Source: Thaumasiovibrio subtropicus
Lineage (GTDB): Bacteria; Pseudomonadota; Gammaproteobacteria; Enterobacterales; Vibrionaceae
Direction of reading: 5' to 3'
Length of the DNA: 64,000 nucleotides
Assembly (NCBI RefSeq): GCF_019703835.1
Contig: NZ_AP023054.1
Span: 2,789,580 to 2,853,579 of the forward strand
Positions 41,157-51,929 of this stretch are shown one piece after another (the first letter of the stretch is position 1; each line of letters opens with the position of its first letter). Made by a program: the position numbers and the translations under genes. Under the pieces are notes generated by a model. That model saw only the letters and a list, made by a program, of their open reading frames with translations, was not told the origin of the DNA and searched no databases.

Positions 41157-42035
41157 TTACAGCAAACCAGCATCAACAAGTGCTTGGCGAACCACAGGCT
41201 CGGCCGCGTCACTCAAATCAACCAGTGGAAGGCGCAGTTGAGCATTCTCAATCAGGCCTAATTGCTTTGCCGCCCACTTCACTGGGGTCGGACTTGATTC
41301 AATAAATAAATTCTTATGCAGTGCTGACAAACGACGGTCAATCAAACGCGCTTCTTCAATCTGGCCATCCAAGGCTAGCTTAAACATTTCAGCCATATCT
41401 GCCGCGGCAATATTCGCCGTAACCGAAATCACACCGTGACCACCTAGCGCCACAAAATCGAGGCCAGTCAGATCATCACCGCTCAGTTGGATGAAGTTTT
41501 CACCACAAAGTTCCCGTGTTTTATTCACACGTGCCAAATCACCTGTTGCATCTTTAATACCGATAACATTCGGCAGCTTAGCCAAGCGTGCTACGGTTTC
41601 AGGAAGGAGGTCGACACCTGTACGAGCTGGTACATTGTAAAGAATCTGTGGGACGTCCGCAGACTCAGCAATCGCTTTGAAATGCTGGTACAAACCTTCT
41701 TGCGTTGGACGATTGTAATAAGGAGTCACAGTGAGGCATCCATCGATACCTGTGTTTGCAAAACGCTGGTTAAACTCAATCGCTTCATGAGTCGCATTTG
41801 CACCTGTACCCGCAATAATCTTTATGCGGCCTGCAGCAAATGCGATGGTCTTGAGTACGACTTCCACGTGCTCTTCAACACTGAGTGTCGCTGACTCACC
41901 TGTGGTACCCATAGAAATGATTGCTGAAGTCCCTGCATTTACATGGTACTCAACTAAATTCTGCAAACTTTTATAATCAACATTGCCAGCCTCGTCGAGA
42001 GGCGTGACCAAAGCTACCATGCTTCCTGTAAACAT
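41157..42035 (-). CDS. dapA: 4-hydroxy-tetrahydrodipicolinate synthase
   Basis: DapA condenses pyruvate with aspartate semialdehyde, the first step of the diaminopimelate-lysine branch that also feeds peptidoglycan. The 292-residue barrel enzyme has the Schiff-base Lys161 ([11 protein letters not shown]), Tyr133 and Arg138 (LYNVPARTG), and the GTTGESATL motif. It begins with ATG 42033-42035 and is divergent from gcvR. Confidence 0.97.
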   Translation of the reverse strand: MFTGSMVALVTPLDEAGNVDYKSLQNLVEYHVNAGTSAIISMGTTGESATLSVEEHVEVVLKTIAFAAGRIKIIAGTGANATHEAIEFNQRFANTGIDGCLTVTPYYNRPTQEGLYQHFKAIAESADVPQILYNVPARTGVDLLPETVARLAKLPNVIGIKDATGDLARVNKTRELCGENFIQLSGDDLTGLDFVALGGHGVISVTANIAAADMAEMFKLALDGQIEEARLIDRRLSALHKNLFIESSPTPVKWAAKQLGLIENAQLRLPLVDLSDAAEPVVRQALVDAGLL

Positions 42036-42502
42036 GTCCTTCTCCCCTTATAGATCAGTGTCTCATGGTACTTTTGCCAAACCGGAAACACAAGCCTGAC
42101 GCGGTGAAATACGCGACAATTATCCAGACTCTTCGTCACACTTCCTGCTCCCTAAAAATGCCTTTGATGAAAACACTCAAAAGCGCATGATCTCATCAGG
42201 AAGTTTGCTGCATTCGTGCTCTCTCAATCCCGCGTAAATAGACAGATAGGCGAAGCCAGAAAATCATCGGTATTTCCTGTCAAAATCTGCCTAATCGCAA
42301 CCTTGACGTGATGTTACTTTGCCAAGCGAACGGTTTTGCTGGTTTGATACTATTGGATATTCCCTACTCAGGTAATCGATCTCTCCGCTTATTTCCGCAA
42401 TATCCATTTGTCTTACTACACTTTTTCAGTACTCTTATAGGTAGCACCCTCACGTCTGCTTAACAGACGATTGCGACTTAAACAACCATATAAAGGCGAA
42501 CT
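42036..42502. other. Divergent control region between dapA and gcvR
   Basis: This 467-base region holds promoters for both genes but I cannot assign them firmly; TATAGG near 42436-42441 lacks a well-spaced -35. I see no riboswitch I can recognise and no small gene. Its length is more than a pair of simple promoters needs. Confidence 0.45.
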
Positions 42503-43036
42503 ATGGAACACCATATCGTGCTAACCGCAATGGGAAAGGATCGTCCCGGTATATGCGATGAAGTCATTCAACTGATCAGTGAATGCGAGTGTAACATCGT
42601 CGATAGTCGGATAGGCGGATTCGGAAGTGAGTTCACCATGATCATGCTCATCTCTGGCAGTTTACCCGCGATCACTCAAGTGGAAATGCGATTACCTCCA
42701 ATGGCGCAACAGCGTGATCTTATCACCTTGATCAAACGTACAACGCCGCAGCACGTTGCTGTAGGAGAATATACCGCTGACTTCAATATTGCGCTGGGTG
42801 ATGGACCTGGACTCATTGTCCGGTTCACACATTTTATGGCTGAGCGGAGTATCGATCTCACCGCGCTAAGCGCCAACACACACATGAATAAAGATGGTAC
42901 TAAGCAATTAGTTATTTACATTAGCAGTCGCTTACCTGAAGGGTGCCACATTATTCAAATACAAGAAGAATTTGAAAACCTGTGCACTGAGCTCAACGCC
43001 ACAGGAACCGTCACCTTCAATCAAAATAATTTATAG
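42503..43036 (+). CDS. gcvR: Glycine cleavage system transcriptional repressor GcvR
   Basis: GcvR is a two-ACT-domain protein that binds the activator GcvA and blocks the glycine cleavage operon when glycine is low. The 177-residue protein has an N-terminal ACT domain (HHIVLTAMGKDRPGICDEV) and a second one (FNIALGDGPGLIVRFTHFMA). It has no DNA-binding motif, as expected. It is followed nine bases later by bcp, the same pairing as in E. coli. Confidence 0.93.
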   Translation: MEHHIVLTAMGKDRPGICDEVIQLISECECNIVDSRIGGFGSEFTMIMLISGSLPAITQVEMRLPPMAQQRDLITLIKRTTPQHVAVGEYTADFNIALGDGPGLIVRFTHFMAERSIDLTALSANTHMNKDGTKQLVIYISSRLPEGCHIIQIQEEFENLCTELNATGTVTFNQNNL

Positions 43037-43045
43037 GAAGACATC

Positions 43046-43513
43046 ATGGAATACCTTGCTGCAGGTAATGCTGCGCCCAACTTTTCACTGCTAAATCAAG
43101 ATGGCGAAACGGTCACACTGAGCGATTTTGCGGGCAAAAAAGTCTTAGTCTATTTCTACCCAAAGGCAATGACGCCGGGTTGCACTACCCAAGCATGTGC
43201 ACTCCGCGACAGCAAGGCCGAGTTTGAAGGTCACAATGTTGAGATCTTAGGGGTGAGCATTGATGCGGTAAAGCGTCTCCCTAAGTTTATCGAGCGCGAT
43301 AACCTCAACTTCACGTTGCTATCAGACGAAGATCACGCAGTTGCCGACCAATTCGGCGTCTGGGGCGAGAAAAAATTCATGGGGAAAGTCTACGATGGCT
43401 TACATCGCATTAGTTTCCTGATCAACGAAGAAGGCGTGGTTGAAAAAGTATTTGATAAGTTCAAAACCAAAGATCACCACGAAGTCGTACTCCGCTATCT
43501 CAATGGCGAGTAA
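43046..43513 (+). CDS. bcp: Thioredoxin-dependent peroxiredoxin Bcp
   Basis: Bcp reduces hydrogen and organic peroxides with thioredoxin. The 155-residue protein has the peroxidatic Cys46 and resolving Cys51 in TPGCTTQACALRD, an atypical two-cysteine arrangement of the PrxQ class, and NEEGVVEKVFDKF near the C-terminus. It probably shares a transcript with gcvR. Confidence 0.96.
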   Translation: MEYLAAGNAAPNFSLLNQDGETVTLSDFAGKKVLVYFYPKAMTPGCTTQACALRDSKAEFEGHNVEILGVSIDAVKRLPKFIERDNLNFTLLSDEDHAVADQFGVWGEKKFMGKVYDGLHRISFLINEEGVVEKVFDKFKTKDHHEVVLRYLNGE

Positions 43514-43537
43514 GCTTTGAGCACCCCCTCTCACGAT

Positions 43538-43567
43538 CAAAAAAGGCAGCGCAAGCTGCCTTTTTAA
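43538..43567. terminator. Bidirectional terminator between bcp and perM
   Basis: AAAAAGGCAGC at 43540-43550 pairs with GCTGCCTTTTT at 43555-43565 around GCAA, with T-runs on both strands. Confidence 0.92.
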
Positions 43568-43574
43568 TGCCGCA

Positions 43575-44648
43575 TTACTTAGCCGTCAGTTCAGCATCCT
43601 CATCGGGGGATGGAAAAGCGCGCCATACGGCTTTAACTAATGTCGCGAGCGGGATGGCAAAGAAGACCCCCCAAAAACCCCACAGACCACCAAAGACGAG
43701 CACCGCAATAATGATTGCCACAGGGTGCAAATTGACCGCTTCTGAAAAAAGGATAGGTACTAAGACATTGCCGTCGAGCGCTTGGATAACACCATAGGCA
43801 ACCAAGACCCACCAGACTTCAGGCCCAACACCCCATTGAAAGAGTGCCACCATCACAATAGGAATCGTTACCACGGCAGCGCCAATGTAGGGAATCAATA
43901 CTGAAAAACCCGCCAAGACACTTAATAGCACCGCATATTGCAGACCAAGCACCAAGAAGGTGACATAAGACACCCCACCCACAATCATGATTTCAGTAAC
44001 TTTACCGCGAATGTAATTTGAGATCTGTAGGTTCATCTCGTCACCCACTTTGTTCGTCAAACGGCGATTCTTGGGCAGAATAGAGCTCAGCATAGAGAGC
44101 ATTTCATCTTTGTCTTTCAGCAGGAAAAAGACTAAGAGGGGCACCAAAATCAGATAGACGGCCAAGGTTGCTATACTCACTAAAGAAGCGACAGAGCCTT
44201 TGAGTACCGTTTCGCCCACGCCAAGCATTTTAGAGCGCAGCGTATCCATCACAGTGACCACTTGCGCCTCATCAACTAGCTCAGGGTAACGCTCAGGTAA
44301 ACTCAGCACGAACCCTTGGAAGCTATTAAACATGTTCGGAATATCCGCGACTAGATTGATGACCTGACGCCAAACCGTCGGAAGTAAACCAAAGAGCGCC
44401 AATAGCATCACACCCATAAACAGCACGATCACCACCACCACGGACATCGTGCGCGGTACACCCAGTTTGGTCATGCGCATCACTGGCCACTCGAGTAGAT
44501 ACGCCAACACAATGGCGGCGAGCACGGGTGCAATCAAATGCCCAAAGAAGTAAATGGTAAGAAAACCGACCACCAGCAATACGAGAAGTGCGGTCGCATG
44601 GGGATCAGAAAAGCGGCGTTTGTACCAACTGTTCAACATTTCAAACAT
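43575..44648 (-). CDS. perM: AI-2E family transporter / PerM permease
   Basis: This 357-residue inner-membrane protein has about eight helices of the AI-2E (UPF0118) family, to which E. coli PerM and TqsA belong. Motifs include VPLLVFFLLKDKDEM, LQISNYIRGKVTEIMIVGG and GAAVVTIPI. Members have been tied to autoinducer-2 export or sodium/proton exchange, so the substrate is open. PerM is preferred over TqsA because its E. coli gene lies beside bepA, as here. It is four bases from the TusA-like gene upstream. Confidence 0.88.
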   Translation of the reverse strand: MFEMLNSWYKRRFSDPHATALLVLLVVGFLTIYFFGHLIAPVLAAIVLAYLLEWPVMRMTKLGVPRTMSVVVVIVLFMGVMLLALFGLLPTVWRQVINLVADIPNMFNSFQGFVLSLPERYPELVDEAQVVTVMDTLRSKMLGVGETVLKGSVASLVSIATLAVYLILVPLLVFFLLKDKDEMLSMLSSILPKNRRLTNKVGDEMNLQISNYIRGKVTEIMIVGGVSYVTFLVLGLQYAVLLSVLAGFSVLIPYIGAAVVTIPIVMVALFQWGVGPEVWWVLVAYGVIQALDGNVLVPILFSEAVNLHPVAIIIAVLVFGGLWGFWGVFFAIPLATLVKAVWRAFPSPDEDAELTAK

Positions 44649-44652
44649 GGGT

Positions 44653-44880
44653 TTATTCTTCTCTTATCACTCTGAGACGCATAACCGACTCAGATTCACA
44701 TTCCATTGATACTGAATAGTGATGCTGGGTTAAATAACGGGTAATATCCTGAAGGCTTGCCGTGTCAGTCAAATGAATGTCGAGTCGTTGATGCACTGAC
44801 AACTGACACGCCGCTCGCTTCGCGAGTAACAGTGCCATAGGGCAACGTTCATTCTTCAAATCAAGGATTTGTATTGTCAT
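44653..44880 (-). CDS. TusA/SirA-like sulfurtransferase family protein
   Basis: This 75-residue protein has the TusA-family fold with the signature Cys-Pro in NERCPMALLLAKRA. TusA proteins relay sulfur as cysteine persulfide, for example to tRNA thiolation. This one is a divergent member linked with perM, so its partner is not known. It begins at ATG 44878-44880 and is divergent from bepA. Confidence 0.85.
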   Translation of the reverse strand: MTIQILDLKNERCPMALLLAKRAACQLSVHQRLDIHLTDTASLQDITRYLTQHHYSVSMECESESVMRLRVIREE

Positions 44881-45023
44881 ACGCTTTTATCAATCGCTAT
44901 TATACTTTTGAGCCTCATCAACATAGCAGCCTAAACCGCGCTAATAACTGAACGTTCCCTGAACTCAGGACAGAAAAGCGTTGATGACATTGAAAGAGAT
45001 AACACGCGCTGATAAGCCTTAGT

Positions 45024-45040
45024 AAACCTCTACGAGGTTT
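45024..45040 (+). other. Small stem-loop in the bepA leader
   Basis: AAACCTC at 45024-45030 pairs with GAGGTTT at 45034-45040 around TAC, about 50 bases before bepA, followed by TGGTGTCTT. It is terminator-like but short. Confidence 0.35.
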
Positions 45041-45089
45041 TGGTGTCTTATACAGACTTAAGAGAATAACCGAGGTCGTTTCGCCCGTC

Positions 45090-46535
45090 ATGTTTAAATT
45101 TTCTAAATTGTCGACCTATTTTCTGATTTCCTGCCTGAGTATCACGCCTGCGGCAGCAAATATCTCCTCGCTGCCAGATATGGGCACCGCGGCAGCGTCG
45201 ACATTGACTATCGATAAAGAGATCGAGTACGGCGATGCCTACATGCGCATGATGCGCGCCAGTCAGCCCATCATTGCTGACCCTTTGCTAAACGAGTATC
45301 TCACCAACTTGGGCAGTAAGCTGGTCGCAAATGCCAGCGATGTCCGTACACCGTTTAAGTTTTTTCTGATTCAGAACAGCGATATTAATGCCTTTGCTTT
45401 TTTCGGCGGACACATTGGTGTTCACTCAGGGCTCTTTCTTCATGCCAATACCGAAAGTGAACTCGCCTCTGTTCTAGCACACGAAATTGCTCACGTCACC
45501 CAACGTCACCTTGCGCGGAGTATGGAAGAGCAAGCAAAGCGATCACCCGCGACCATGGCTGCCATGATTGGCTCACTGATGTTAGCAATAGCCGCACCCG
45601 AGGCCGGAATAGCGGCATTACACGCTACCACTGCGGCCTCAATGCAAGGCCAAATCAACTATACCCGCAGTAATGAGCGCGAGGCAGATCGCATCGGCAT
45701 GTCGACATTAGCGAAATCCGGCTTTGACCCACAAGCCATGCCACGCTTCTTTGGTCGTATGGCCGAGCAGTACCGCTATGCCAGTAAGCCTCCCGCGATG
45801 TTACTGACCCACCCATTACCAGAAGAGCGCTTAACTGAAAGTCGCGAGCGCGCTGCGCAATTCGGCCGTGTGAATGACCCAGACGGCACACGCTATTATC
45901 ATGCACGTTCACGTATCGTCGCACGTCATGCAGGCATTGAGGGCGACGCCGCACTGGATTGGTTTGAGCGACAGCTACGACGCAACAAGGCTGAACGTAA
46001 AAACGCACTACACTACGGCCAAGCCTTGGTCCATATCGACAACAACCGCTATGACAAAGCCAAGTCGTTACTCGATCCGCTACTCAAAGCAGAGCCCTAC
46101 AACCGGTACTACATTGATGCGGCGACCGATTTAGATGTCAAACAGCAGCATTACGACGAGGCGTTGGCAAGATTAGAGACCGCCCTTACTCGATCTCCGG
46201 GGAATGCGGTACTGCGTATCAACCAAGTCTATGTCTTGCACGAAGCGGGAAGGTACGAAGAGTCCGTCCCACTACTTAGTCGCTATACCTTTGACTATCC
46301 AACCGATCTTAACGGCTGGGCCATGCTCAATGAAGCCTATGCGAAAACAGGGGATCGTGCTGGTGAACTGGCAACGCGTGCAGAGCAATTTGCGCTAAGA
46401 GGTCGTTGGGATCAGGCAATATCCGACTATATTCAGGCCAGCCGCATCGTTGAAACAGGCTCGATGCAGCAGTCAATTTATGATGCGCGCATTGATCAAC
46501 TCCGTATCGCGAGACAACGATTCGAAGCCTTGTAA
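45090..46535 (+). CDS. bepA: Periplasmic chaperone/protease BepA (M48 family)
   Basis: BepA (YfgC) assists folding of LptD and degrades stalled outer-membrane proteins at the BAM complex. The 481-residue protein has a signal peptide, a zinc metalloprotease domain with HEIAH (His131, Glu132, His135) and the third ligand in NEREADRIG near 196, and a C-terminal tetratricopeptide region. In E. coli the neighbours perM and yfgD are the same. The start is ATG 45090, without a strong ribosome site. Confidence 0.94.
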   Translation: MFKFSKLSTYFLISCLSITPAAANISSLPDMGTAAASTLTIDKEIEYGDAYMRMMRASQPIIADPLLNEYLTNLGSKLVANASDVRTPFKFFLIQNSDINAFAFFGGHIGVHSGLFLHANTESELASVLAHEIAHVTQRHLARSMEEQAKRSPATMAAMIGSLMLAIAAPEAGIAALHATTAASMQGQINYTRSNEREADRIGMSTLAKSGFDPQAMPRFFGRMAEQYRYASKPPAMLLTHPLPEERLTESRERAAQFGRVNDPDGTRYYHARSRIVARHAGIEGDAALDWFERQLRRNKAERKNALHYGQALVHIDNNRYDKAKSLLDPLLKAEPYNRYYIDAATDLDVKQQHYDEALARLETALTRSPGNAVLRINQVYVLHEAGRYEESVPLLSRYTFDYPTDLNGWAMLNEAYAKTGDRAGELATRAEQFALRGRWDQAISDYIQASRIVETGSMQQSIYDARIDQLRIARQRFEAL

Positions 46536-46568
46536 TACCCAAACCTATACCGCGCTAACAACATGATA

Positions 46569-46595
46569 GAGGACAGATTTTCTGTCCTCTTTTTT
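46569..46595 (+). terminator. Terminator after bepA
   Basis: GAGGACAGA at 46569-46577 pairs with TCTGTCCTC at 46581-46589 around TTT, followed by TTTTTTG. Confidence 0.9.
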
Positions 46596-46655
46596 GTTTC
46601 CTCTTCTGAAAACACATACAATCACAACATATTTCTAACAACACCGGAAAGCACT

Positions 46656-47994
<1,339 letters not shown>

Positions 47995-48009
47995 GCGTTC
48001 AGATGTAAC

Positions 48010-48033
48010 AAAACCGCTGTAAACAGCGGTTTT
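48010..48033. terminator. Bidirectional terminator between DUF2069 and DUF2066 genes
   Basis: AAAACCGCTG at 48010-48019 pairs with CAGCGGTTTT at 48024-48033 around TAAA. It serves two converging genes. Confidence 0.88.
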
Positions 48034-48064
48034 AATCTCTTTAAGGCTTTCCATCAATCCAGTC

Positions 48065-49150
48065 TTACTGCCATGCATAAACGGGACGAAGAGGGGTTGG
48101 TTGGGTTGTTTCAGCCCCACTGACATCAATGACCGGTGGCGCGGGTGTAAAGGCCTTCTCAACCTGACTATGCCCTACCCACTCACGTTCAAATGTCGCC
48201 TCATCACCCAATAAGTTGATCGCAAAGTTAGCTTGATTCCCAGTAAACTGCACCATGCTTGCTGATGCCACGCTCGGCAATGCAGTTAACGCACGTTCGA
48301 TGGCGACCAACTCTTCAAAGCGATCAATATTGGTGACCGTGATTTGCAGACCTTCTTCGCCTTTCACACCCAAAGGTACCGCATAACGGTTAGCATAAAA
48401 GGCAGCAATATCCGCCATCATCCGATCATAGGCATCATCACCAAATGCTTGTCCACGTACCACTTCTGGTCTTGGGCCTTGCATCACTTTCGCATTGACA
48501 GGATACAGGCTCCATTCCAACGCTTTCTCACCCGTGCGTGTTCGGCTTTTCACCATAAGCACAGATTCTGCTGCATAGCGTTCAGAAGCCACACCAACAG
48601 GTTGCGCGAAGCCGCCCCAAATATCGGGCACAGTCACGGCAGTTTGGTCATCAAAGTCACCCACAGGCATCAACATAGGAACACCGCGACTATCTGCAGC
48701 GCGCTTAATTTTTCCTATGGCTGGATTTGTTGATTGATCCCAAACAACTTGGCGACGACCATTGTCTTCTTCCACCATCCAGACCAGCATCAATGGACGC
48801 TCCTGAGGCCAGAATGAGGCTTGCGCTTGAGTCAATAACGCTTGCATTTGCGCGGGTTCAAACACCACATTCAAGCTTCTCGCCCCATCCAGTTGGCCAT
48901 AGCTAAGCTGCCGGACATATTGGCTTGAACTTGACTGGGCTTTTTTCAACGCTTCATTATCCAGAATGGCTTCATCGCCGGTCAGCTTAATCAACACTTG
49001 TTCGAAGGCGGCTTCCCTAGCTGCTTGCTCGCTGCCACGATCACTGTCGGCCAGCGGTACCTGCACATGATACAGGTTGGCCACCGTTGCTGCGTTTACG
49101 CTACAAGCTGCGAAAAACAAGCCGAGGGCCATTGAAATCACTCTAAACAT
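48065..49150 (-). CDS. DUF2066 exported protein
   Basis: This 361-residue protein has a signal peptide ending near S-V-N-A and the DUF2066 domain (LYHVQVPLADSDRG, AAREAAFEQVLIKLTGDEAI, FWPQERPLMLVWMVEEDNGRR). The family is common in Vibrio and Pseudomonas next to purMN and uracil genes, with no known function; it is presumably periplasmic. The ATG is at 49148-49150. Confidence 0.9.
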   Translation of the reverse strand: MFRVISMALGLFFAACSVNAATVANLYHVQVPLADSDRGSEQAAREAAFEQVLIKLTGDEAILDNEALKKAQSSSSQYVRQLSYGQLDGARSLNVVFEPAQMQALLTQAQASFWPQERPLMLVWMVEEDNGRRQVVWDQSTNPAIGKIKRAADSRGVPMLMPVGDFDDQTAVTVPDIWGGFAQPVGVASERYAAESVLMVKSRTRTGEKALEWSLYPVNAKVMQGPRPEVVRGQAFGDDAYDRMMADIAAFYANRYAVPLGVKGEEGLQITVTNIDRFEELVAIERALTALPSVASASMVQFTGNQANFAINLLGDEATFEREWVGHSQVEKAFTPAPPVIDVSGAETTQPTPLRPVYAWQ

Positions 49151-49637
49151 ACTTCACTCGTTAAACTATCACTCTATGATGATCTTACTGTCCACCCTTT
49201 AGGGCAGCAATGTTTTAAGACAAAAAAGATTCACAAATCACTAAATTACTGCTTTTCTGTTTGGCAAAACCGACAGCCTTGCCCTAATACCGTTTCAGCA
49301 CTGATAAATTGCATTATGCATCAAGGTGTCACTCTACCTGCCTTATGTCAGGTCAATTTCAAGCATACTGATAACGCTTTTCTAGATTATCACTAATGGC
49401 TCATTTAATTGACCAAATTAATAATACCCTAACCCAACACAAATTGTTGATTCGAAATCGATATCTGGACAACTAGACAGTGAAGGCAACCTTAACTGCC
49501 GTCGTAGTCTGGTAAGGCATTTTTTTCTGTCCTTTCGGTTAGAACACACCAAAGGACTAAAGTGCCATTTTCCGCACATTTTGCACCGAAAATCGTGTGA
49601 AAATAACAGGATTTATAACTGACAAATATAACAGTGG
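49151..49637. other. Long intergenic region upstream of uraA
   Basis: About 490 bases lie between the DUF2066 gene start and the uraA promoter. The left end must hold the DUF2066 promoter. I see no credible gene; a 26-codon frame at 49396-49476 lacks a ribosome site. GATTCGAAATC near 49450 is a small dyad. Confidence 0.45.
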
Positions 49638-49680
49638 TAGGCAGTAAGCAGGGCAAGTGATAAGATCTGCCGATTTTGTT
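49638..49680 (+). promoter_or_regulatory. uraA promoter with UTP-sensing type start region
   Basis: TAGGCA at 49638-49643 and TAAGAT at 49661-49666 are 17 bases apart, which places the start at G49672 or A49673. The first transcribed bases would be GATTTTGTTTTTTTG. E. coli codBA and upp begin with GATTTTTTGG and GATTTTTTTTG, and UTP level there controls start choice and slippage. GAGG at the proper distance from ATG 49698 gives a leader of about 26 bases. Confidence 0.55.
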
Positions 49681-49697
49681 TTTTTGCGAGGCTAATT

Positions 49698-50921
49698 ATG
49701 TTGCATATACTCCAAGGAGCGCAAATGCTATTTGTTGCATTTGGTGCTCTGGTCTTAGTGCCGTTGCTGACCGGCCTAGACCCCAATGTTGCTCTTTTCG
49801 GCGCAGGTGCCGGTACCCTTCTCTTCCAACTCATTACCAAACGCCAAGTCCCCATCTTTCTCGCTTCTTCTTTTGCCTTTATCGCCCCTATCATTGTTGG
49901 TGTTCAAAACTGGGGGATCCCTGCCACCATGGGCGGACTGATGGCTGCAGGCTTGGTTTATATCTGCCTCGGCGGTCTCATCAAAGTACGCGGTGTTGCC
50001 ATCATTCATCGATTACTTCCCCCTGTTGTGGTTGGCCCAGTGATCATGGTGATCGGTTTAGGGCTAGCCCCTGTCGCCGTCAACATGGCCCTTGGCAAGA
50101 CCGGAGATGGTGCGGTGCAACTTATTGATGGCAGTATCGCGATGTTCATTGCTGCCGCTTCATTGCTGACCACAATTGCCGTCAGCGTCTTTGCAAAAGG
50201 GTTCTTTAAACTGATCCCTATCATGGCCGGCATCATTGTTGGCTACAGCATGAGTCTGTTTTTTGGTGTGGTTGATTTCACGCCCGTGCAGCAAGCCGCT
50301 TGGCTAGCCATGCCAGCCTTTACCTTGCCTGAGTTCAATCTCAGCGCTGTGCTATTTATGATCCCGGTAGCAATTGCACCTGCCGTCGAACACGTCGGCG
50401 ATATGCTCGCGATATCGAATGTGACCGGAAAGGACTATATCAAGAAGCCTGGCCTGCATCGCACCATCGCAGGTGATGGCGTAGCAACCATTGCTGCCTC
50501 TATGGTTGGTGCTCCACCAAACACCACTTACAGTGAAGTCACAGGCGCTGTCATGCTGACCAAAGCATTTAACCCGGTGATCATGACCTACACTGCCATT
50601 ACTGCCATTACACTCGCATTTGTCGGTAAGCTTGGTGCGCTATTGCAAACAATTCCAGTCCCTGTGATGGGCGGCATCATGATTTTGCTGTTCGGATCCA
50701 TTGCCACGGTGGGTTTGAATACACTGATCAAAAACCAAGTAGATTTGAACGCACCTCGAAACCTTGTCATCGTCGCGATTACACTTGTTTTTGGTATTGG
50801 TGGCATGGCATTAGGCATTGGTGAGCATAGCCTAGAAGGCGTTAGCCTTTGTGGTATTGTCGCTATCCTTCTAAACCTCGTGCTCCCAAAAGACTTGGGT
50901 GACACATCCAAACATAGCTAA
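49698..50921 (+). CDS. uraA: Uracil:proton symporter UraA
   Basis: UraA imports uracil with a proton; Upp then turns it to UMP. The 407-residue NCS2 (nucleobase:cation symporter 2) protein has about 14 helices and the substrate-site segments PAVEHVGDMLAISNVTG and GAPPNTTYSEVTGAVMLTK. The ATG at 49698 follows GAGG. In E. coli uraA lies directly downstream of upp in one operon; here the two genes face each other. Confidence 0.94.
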   Translation: MLHILQGAQMLFVAFGALVLVPLLTGLDPNVALFGAGAGTLLFQLITKRQVPIFLASSFAFIAPIIVGVQNWGIPATMGGLMAAGLVYICLGGLIKVRGVAIIHRLLPPVVVGPVIMVIGLGLAPVAVNMALGKTGDGAVQLIDGSIAMFIAAASLLTTIAVSVFAKGFFKLIPIMAGIIVGYSMSLFFGVVDFTPVQQAAWLAMPAFTLPEFNLSAVLFMIPVAIAPAVEHVGDMLAISNVTGKDYIKKPGLHRTIAGDGVATIAASMVGAPPNTTYSEVTGAVMLTKAFNPVIMTYTAITAITLAFVGKLGALLQTIPVPVMGGIMILLFGSIATVGLNTLIKNQVDLNAPRNLVIVAITLVFGIGGMALGIGEHSLEGVSLCGIVAILLNLVLPKDLGDTSKHS

Positions 50922-50951
50922 CAGAGTCATCGCACATCGGTTAAACAACAA

Positions 50952-50983
50952 AAAAGGGCGTAACCCAGCGGTTACGCCCTTTT
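50952..50983. terminator. Bidirectional terminator between uraA and upp
   Basis: AAAAGGGCGTAACC at 50952-50965 pairs with GGTTACGCCCTTTT at 50970-50983 around CAGC, a 14-base perfect stem shared by the converging genes. Confidence 0.93.
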
Positions 50984-51002
50984 CTCGAAGATGACTCAGT
51001 GC

Positions 51003-51629
51003 TTACTTAGTACCAAAGATCTTATCGCCAGCGTCACCTAAGCCCGGCACGATATAACCTTTGTCGTTCAACTTCTCATCGATAGCGGCAGTATATAGCT
51101 CAACATCTGGGTGCGCTTTTTCCAACGCATCGATGCCTTCAGGTGCCGCGACAAGCACCAGCACTTTAATCGCTTTACAGCCTTTCTCTTTCAGCAAGTC
51201 AATCGTGGCAATCATTGAACCACCCGTTGCTAACATCGGATCGACAACCAATGCCATTCGCTCATCAATGTTAGAAGCCAGCTTGTTGAAGTAAGGCACC
51301 GGCTCAAGGGTTTCTTCATCACGATAGATACCAACCACGCTGATTCGCGCGCTAGGAATATGCTCCAGTACGCCGTCCATCATACCAAGACCAGCACGTA
51401 AGATAGGCACAACGGTGACCTTCTTGCCTTTGATTTGATCGATCTCAACGGGGCCATTCCACCCTTCAATGGTCACTTTCTCAGTCTCAAAGTCCGCCGT
51501 TGCTTCATAGGTCAATAGGCTACCCACTTCGGTTGCCAACTCACGGAAACGCTTGGTGCTGATATCACCTTCACGCATCAATCCAATTTTATGCTTAACC
51601 AGCGGGTGCTTGACCTCAACGATTTTCAT
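51003..51629 (-). CDS. upp: Uracil phosphoribosyltransferase
   Basis: Upp joins uracil to PRPP to give UMP in pyrimidine salvage. The 208-residue protein shows the PRPP-binding loop [33 protein letters not shown] and [11 protein letters not shown] at the C-terminus. It is divergent from purM. Confidence 0.97.
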   Translation of the reverse strand: MKIVEVKHPLVKHKIGLMREGDISTKRFRELATEVGSLLTYEATADFETEKVTIEGWNGPVEIDQIKGKKVTVVPILRAGLGMMDGVLEHIPSARISVVGIYRDEETLEPVPYFNKLASNIDERMALVVDPMLATGGSMIATIDLLKEKGCKAIKVLVLVAAPEGIDALEKAHPDVELYTAAIDEKLNDKGYIVPGLGDAGDKIFGTK

Positions 51630-51677
51630 AGAATGCTGTCCTAATTAGTTATTCTTCGAACTGATAAATATGGGGAA

Positions 51678-51706
51678 ATTATACCTCAGACCCACGAATA
51701 TGGCAG
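51678..51706 (-). promoter_or_regulatory. Promoter of upp
   Basis: Read leftward, CTGCCA (51706-51701) and a perfect TATAAT (51683-51678) are 17 bases apart, about 49 bases before the upp ATG. Confidence 0.6.
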
Positions 51707-51849
51707 CTATCCGCACCCACTAACTGCCTATTTTCGTATAGTTAATCACACCATTTTCATGCACTTCATCATTATCTTCTGTTGCAGCACGTACTCATCA
51801 CATCTCAGCACGCCAATTTAGCGTGACAATAACTAGAAAAAATATTTTT

Positions 51850-51865
51850 ACGCAAACGTTTTCCT
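51850..51865 (+). promoter_or_regulatory. PurR operator upstream of purM
   Basis: ACGCAAACGTTTTCCT agrees with the E. coli PurR consensus at essentially every position. It lies just upstream of a TAGAAT -10-like element at 51884-51889, so bound PurR with hypoxanthine or guanine would block purMN transcription. Confidence 0.85.
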
Positions 51866-51929
51866 TTAGGTGACGTCTGCTGTTAGAATAGCCCCGCTTT
51901 TTTATCTTCAATGCGGTGAGGGTCCCCTT

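Noticed and set aside
46563-46655. Upstream extension of the ArsC-like gene
   Set aside because: The extension would be translated through the bepA terminator; the ATG at 46656 has a ribosome site and starts at the conserved fold.
49396-49476. 26-codon reading frame in the region upstream of uraA
   Set aside because: It has no ribosome binding site and no recognisable sequence features.
51870-51929. Upstream extension of purM
   Set aside because: It overlaps the -10 element and the expected transcription start; GTG 51930 matches homologue N-termini.
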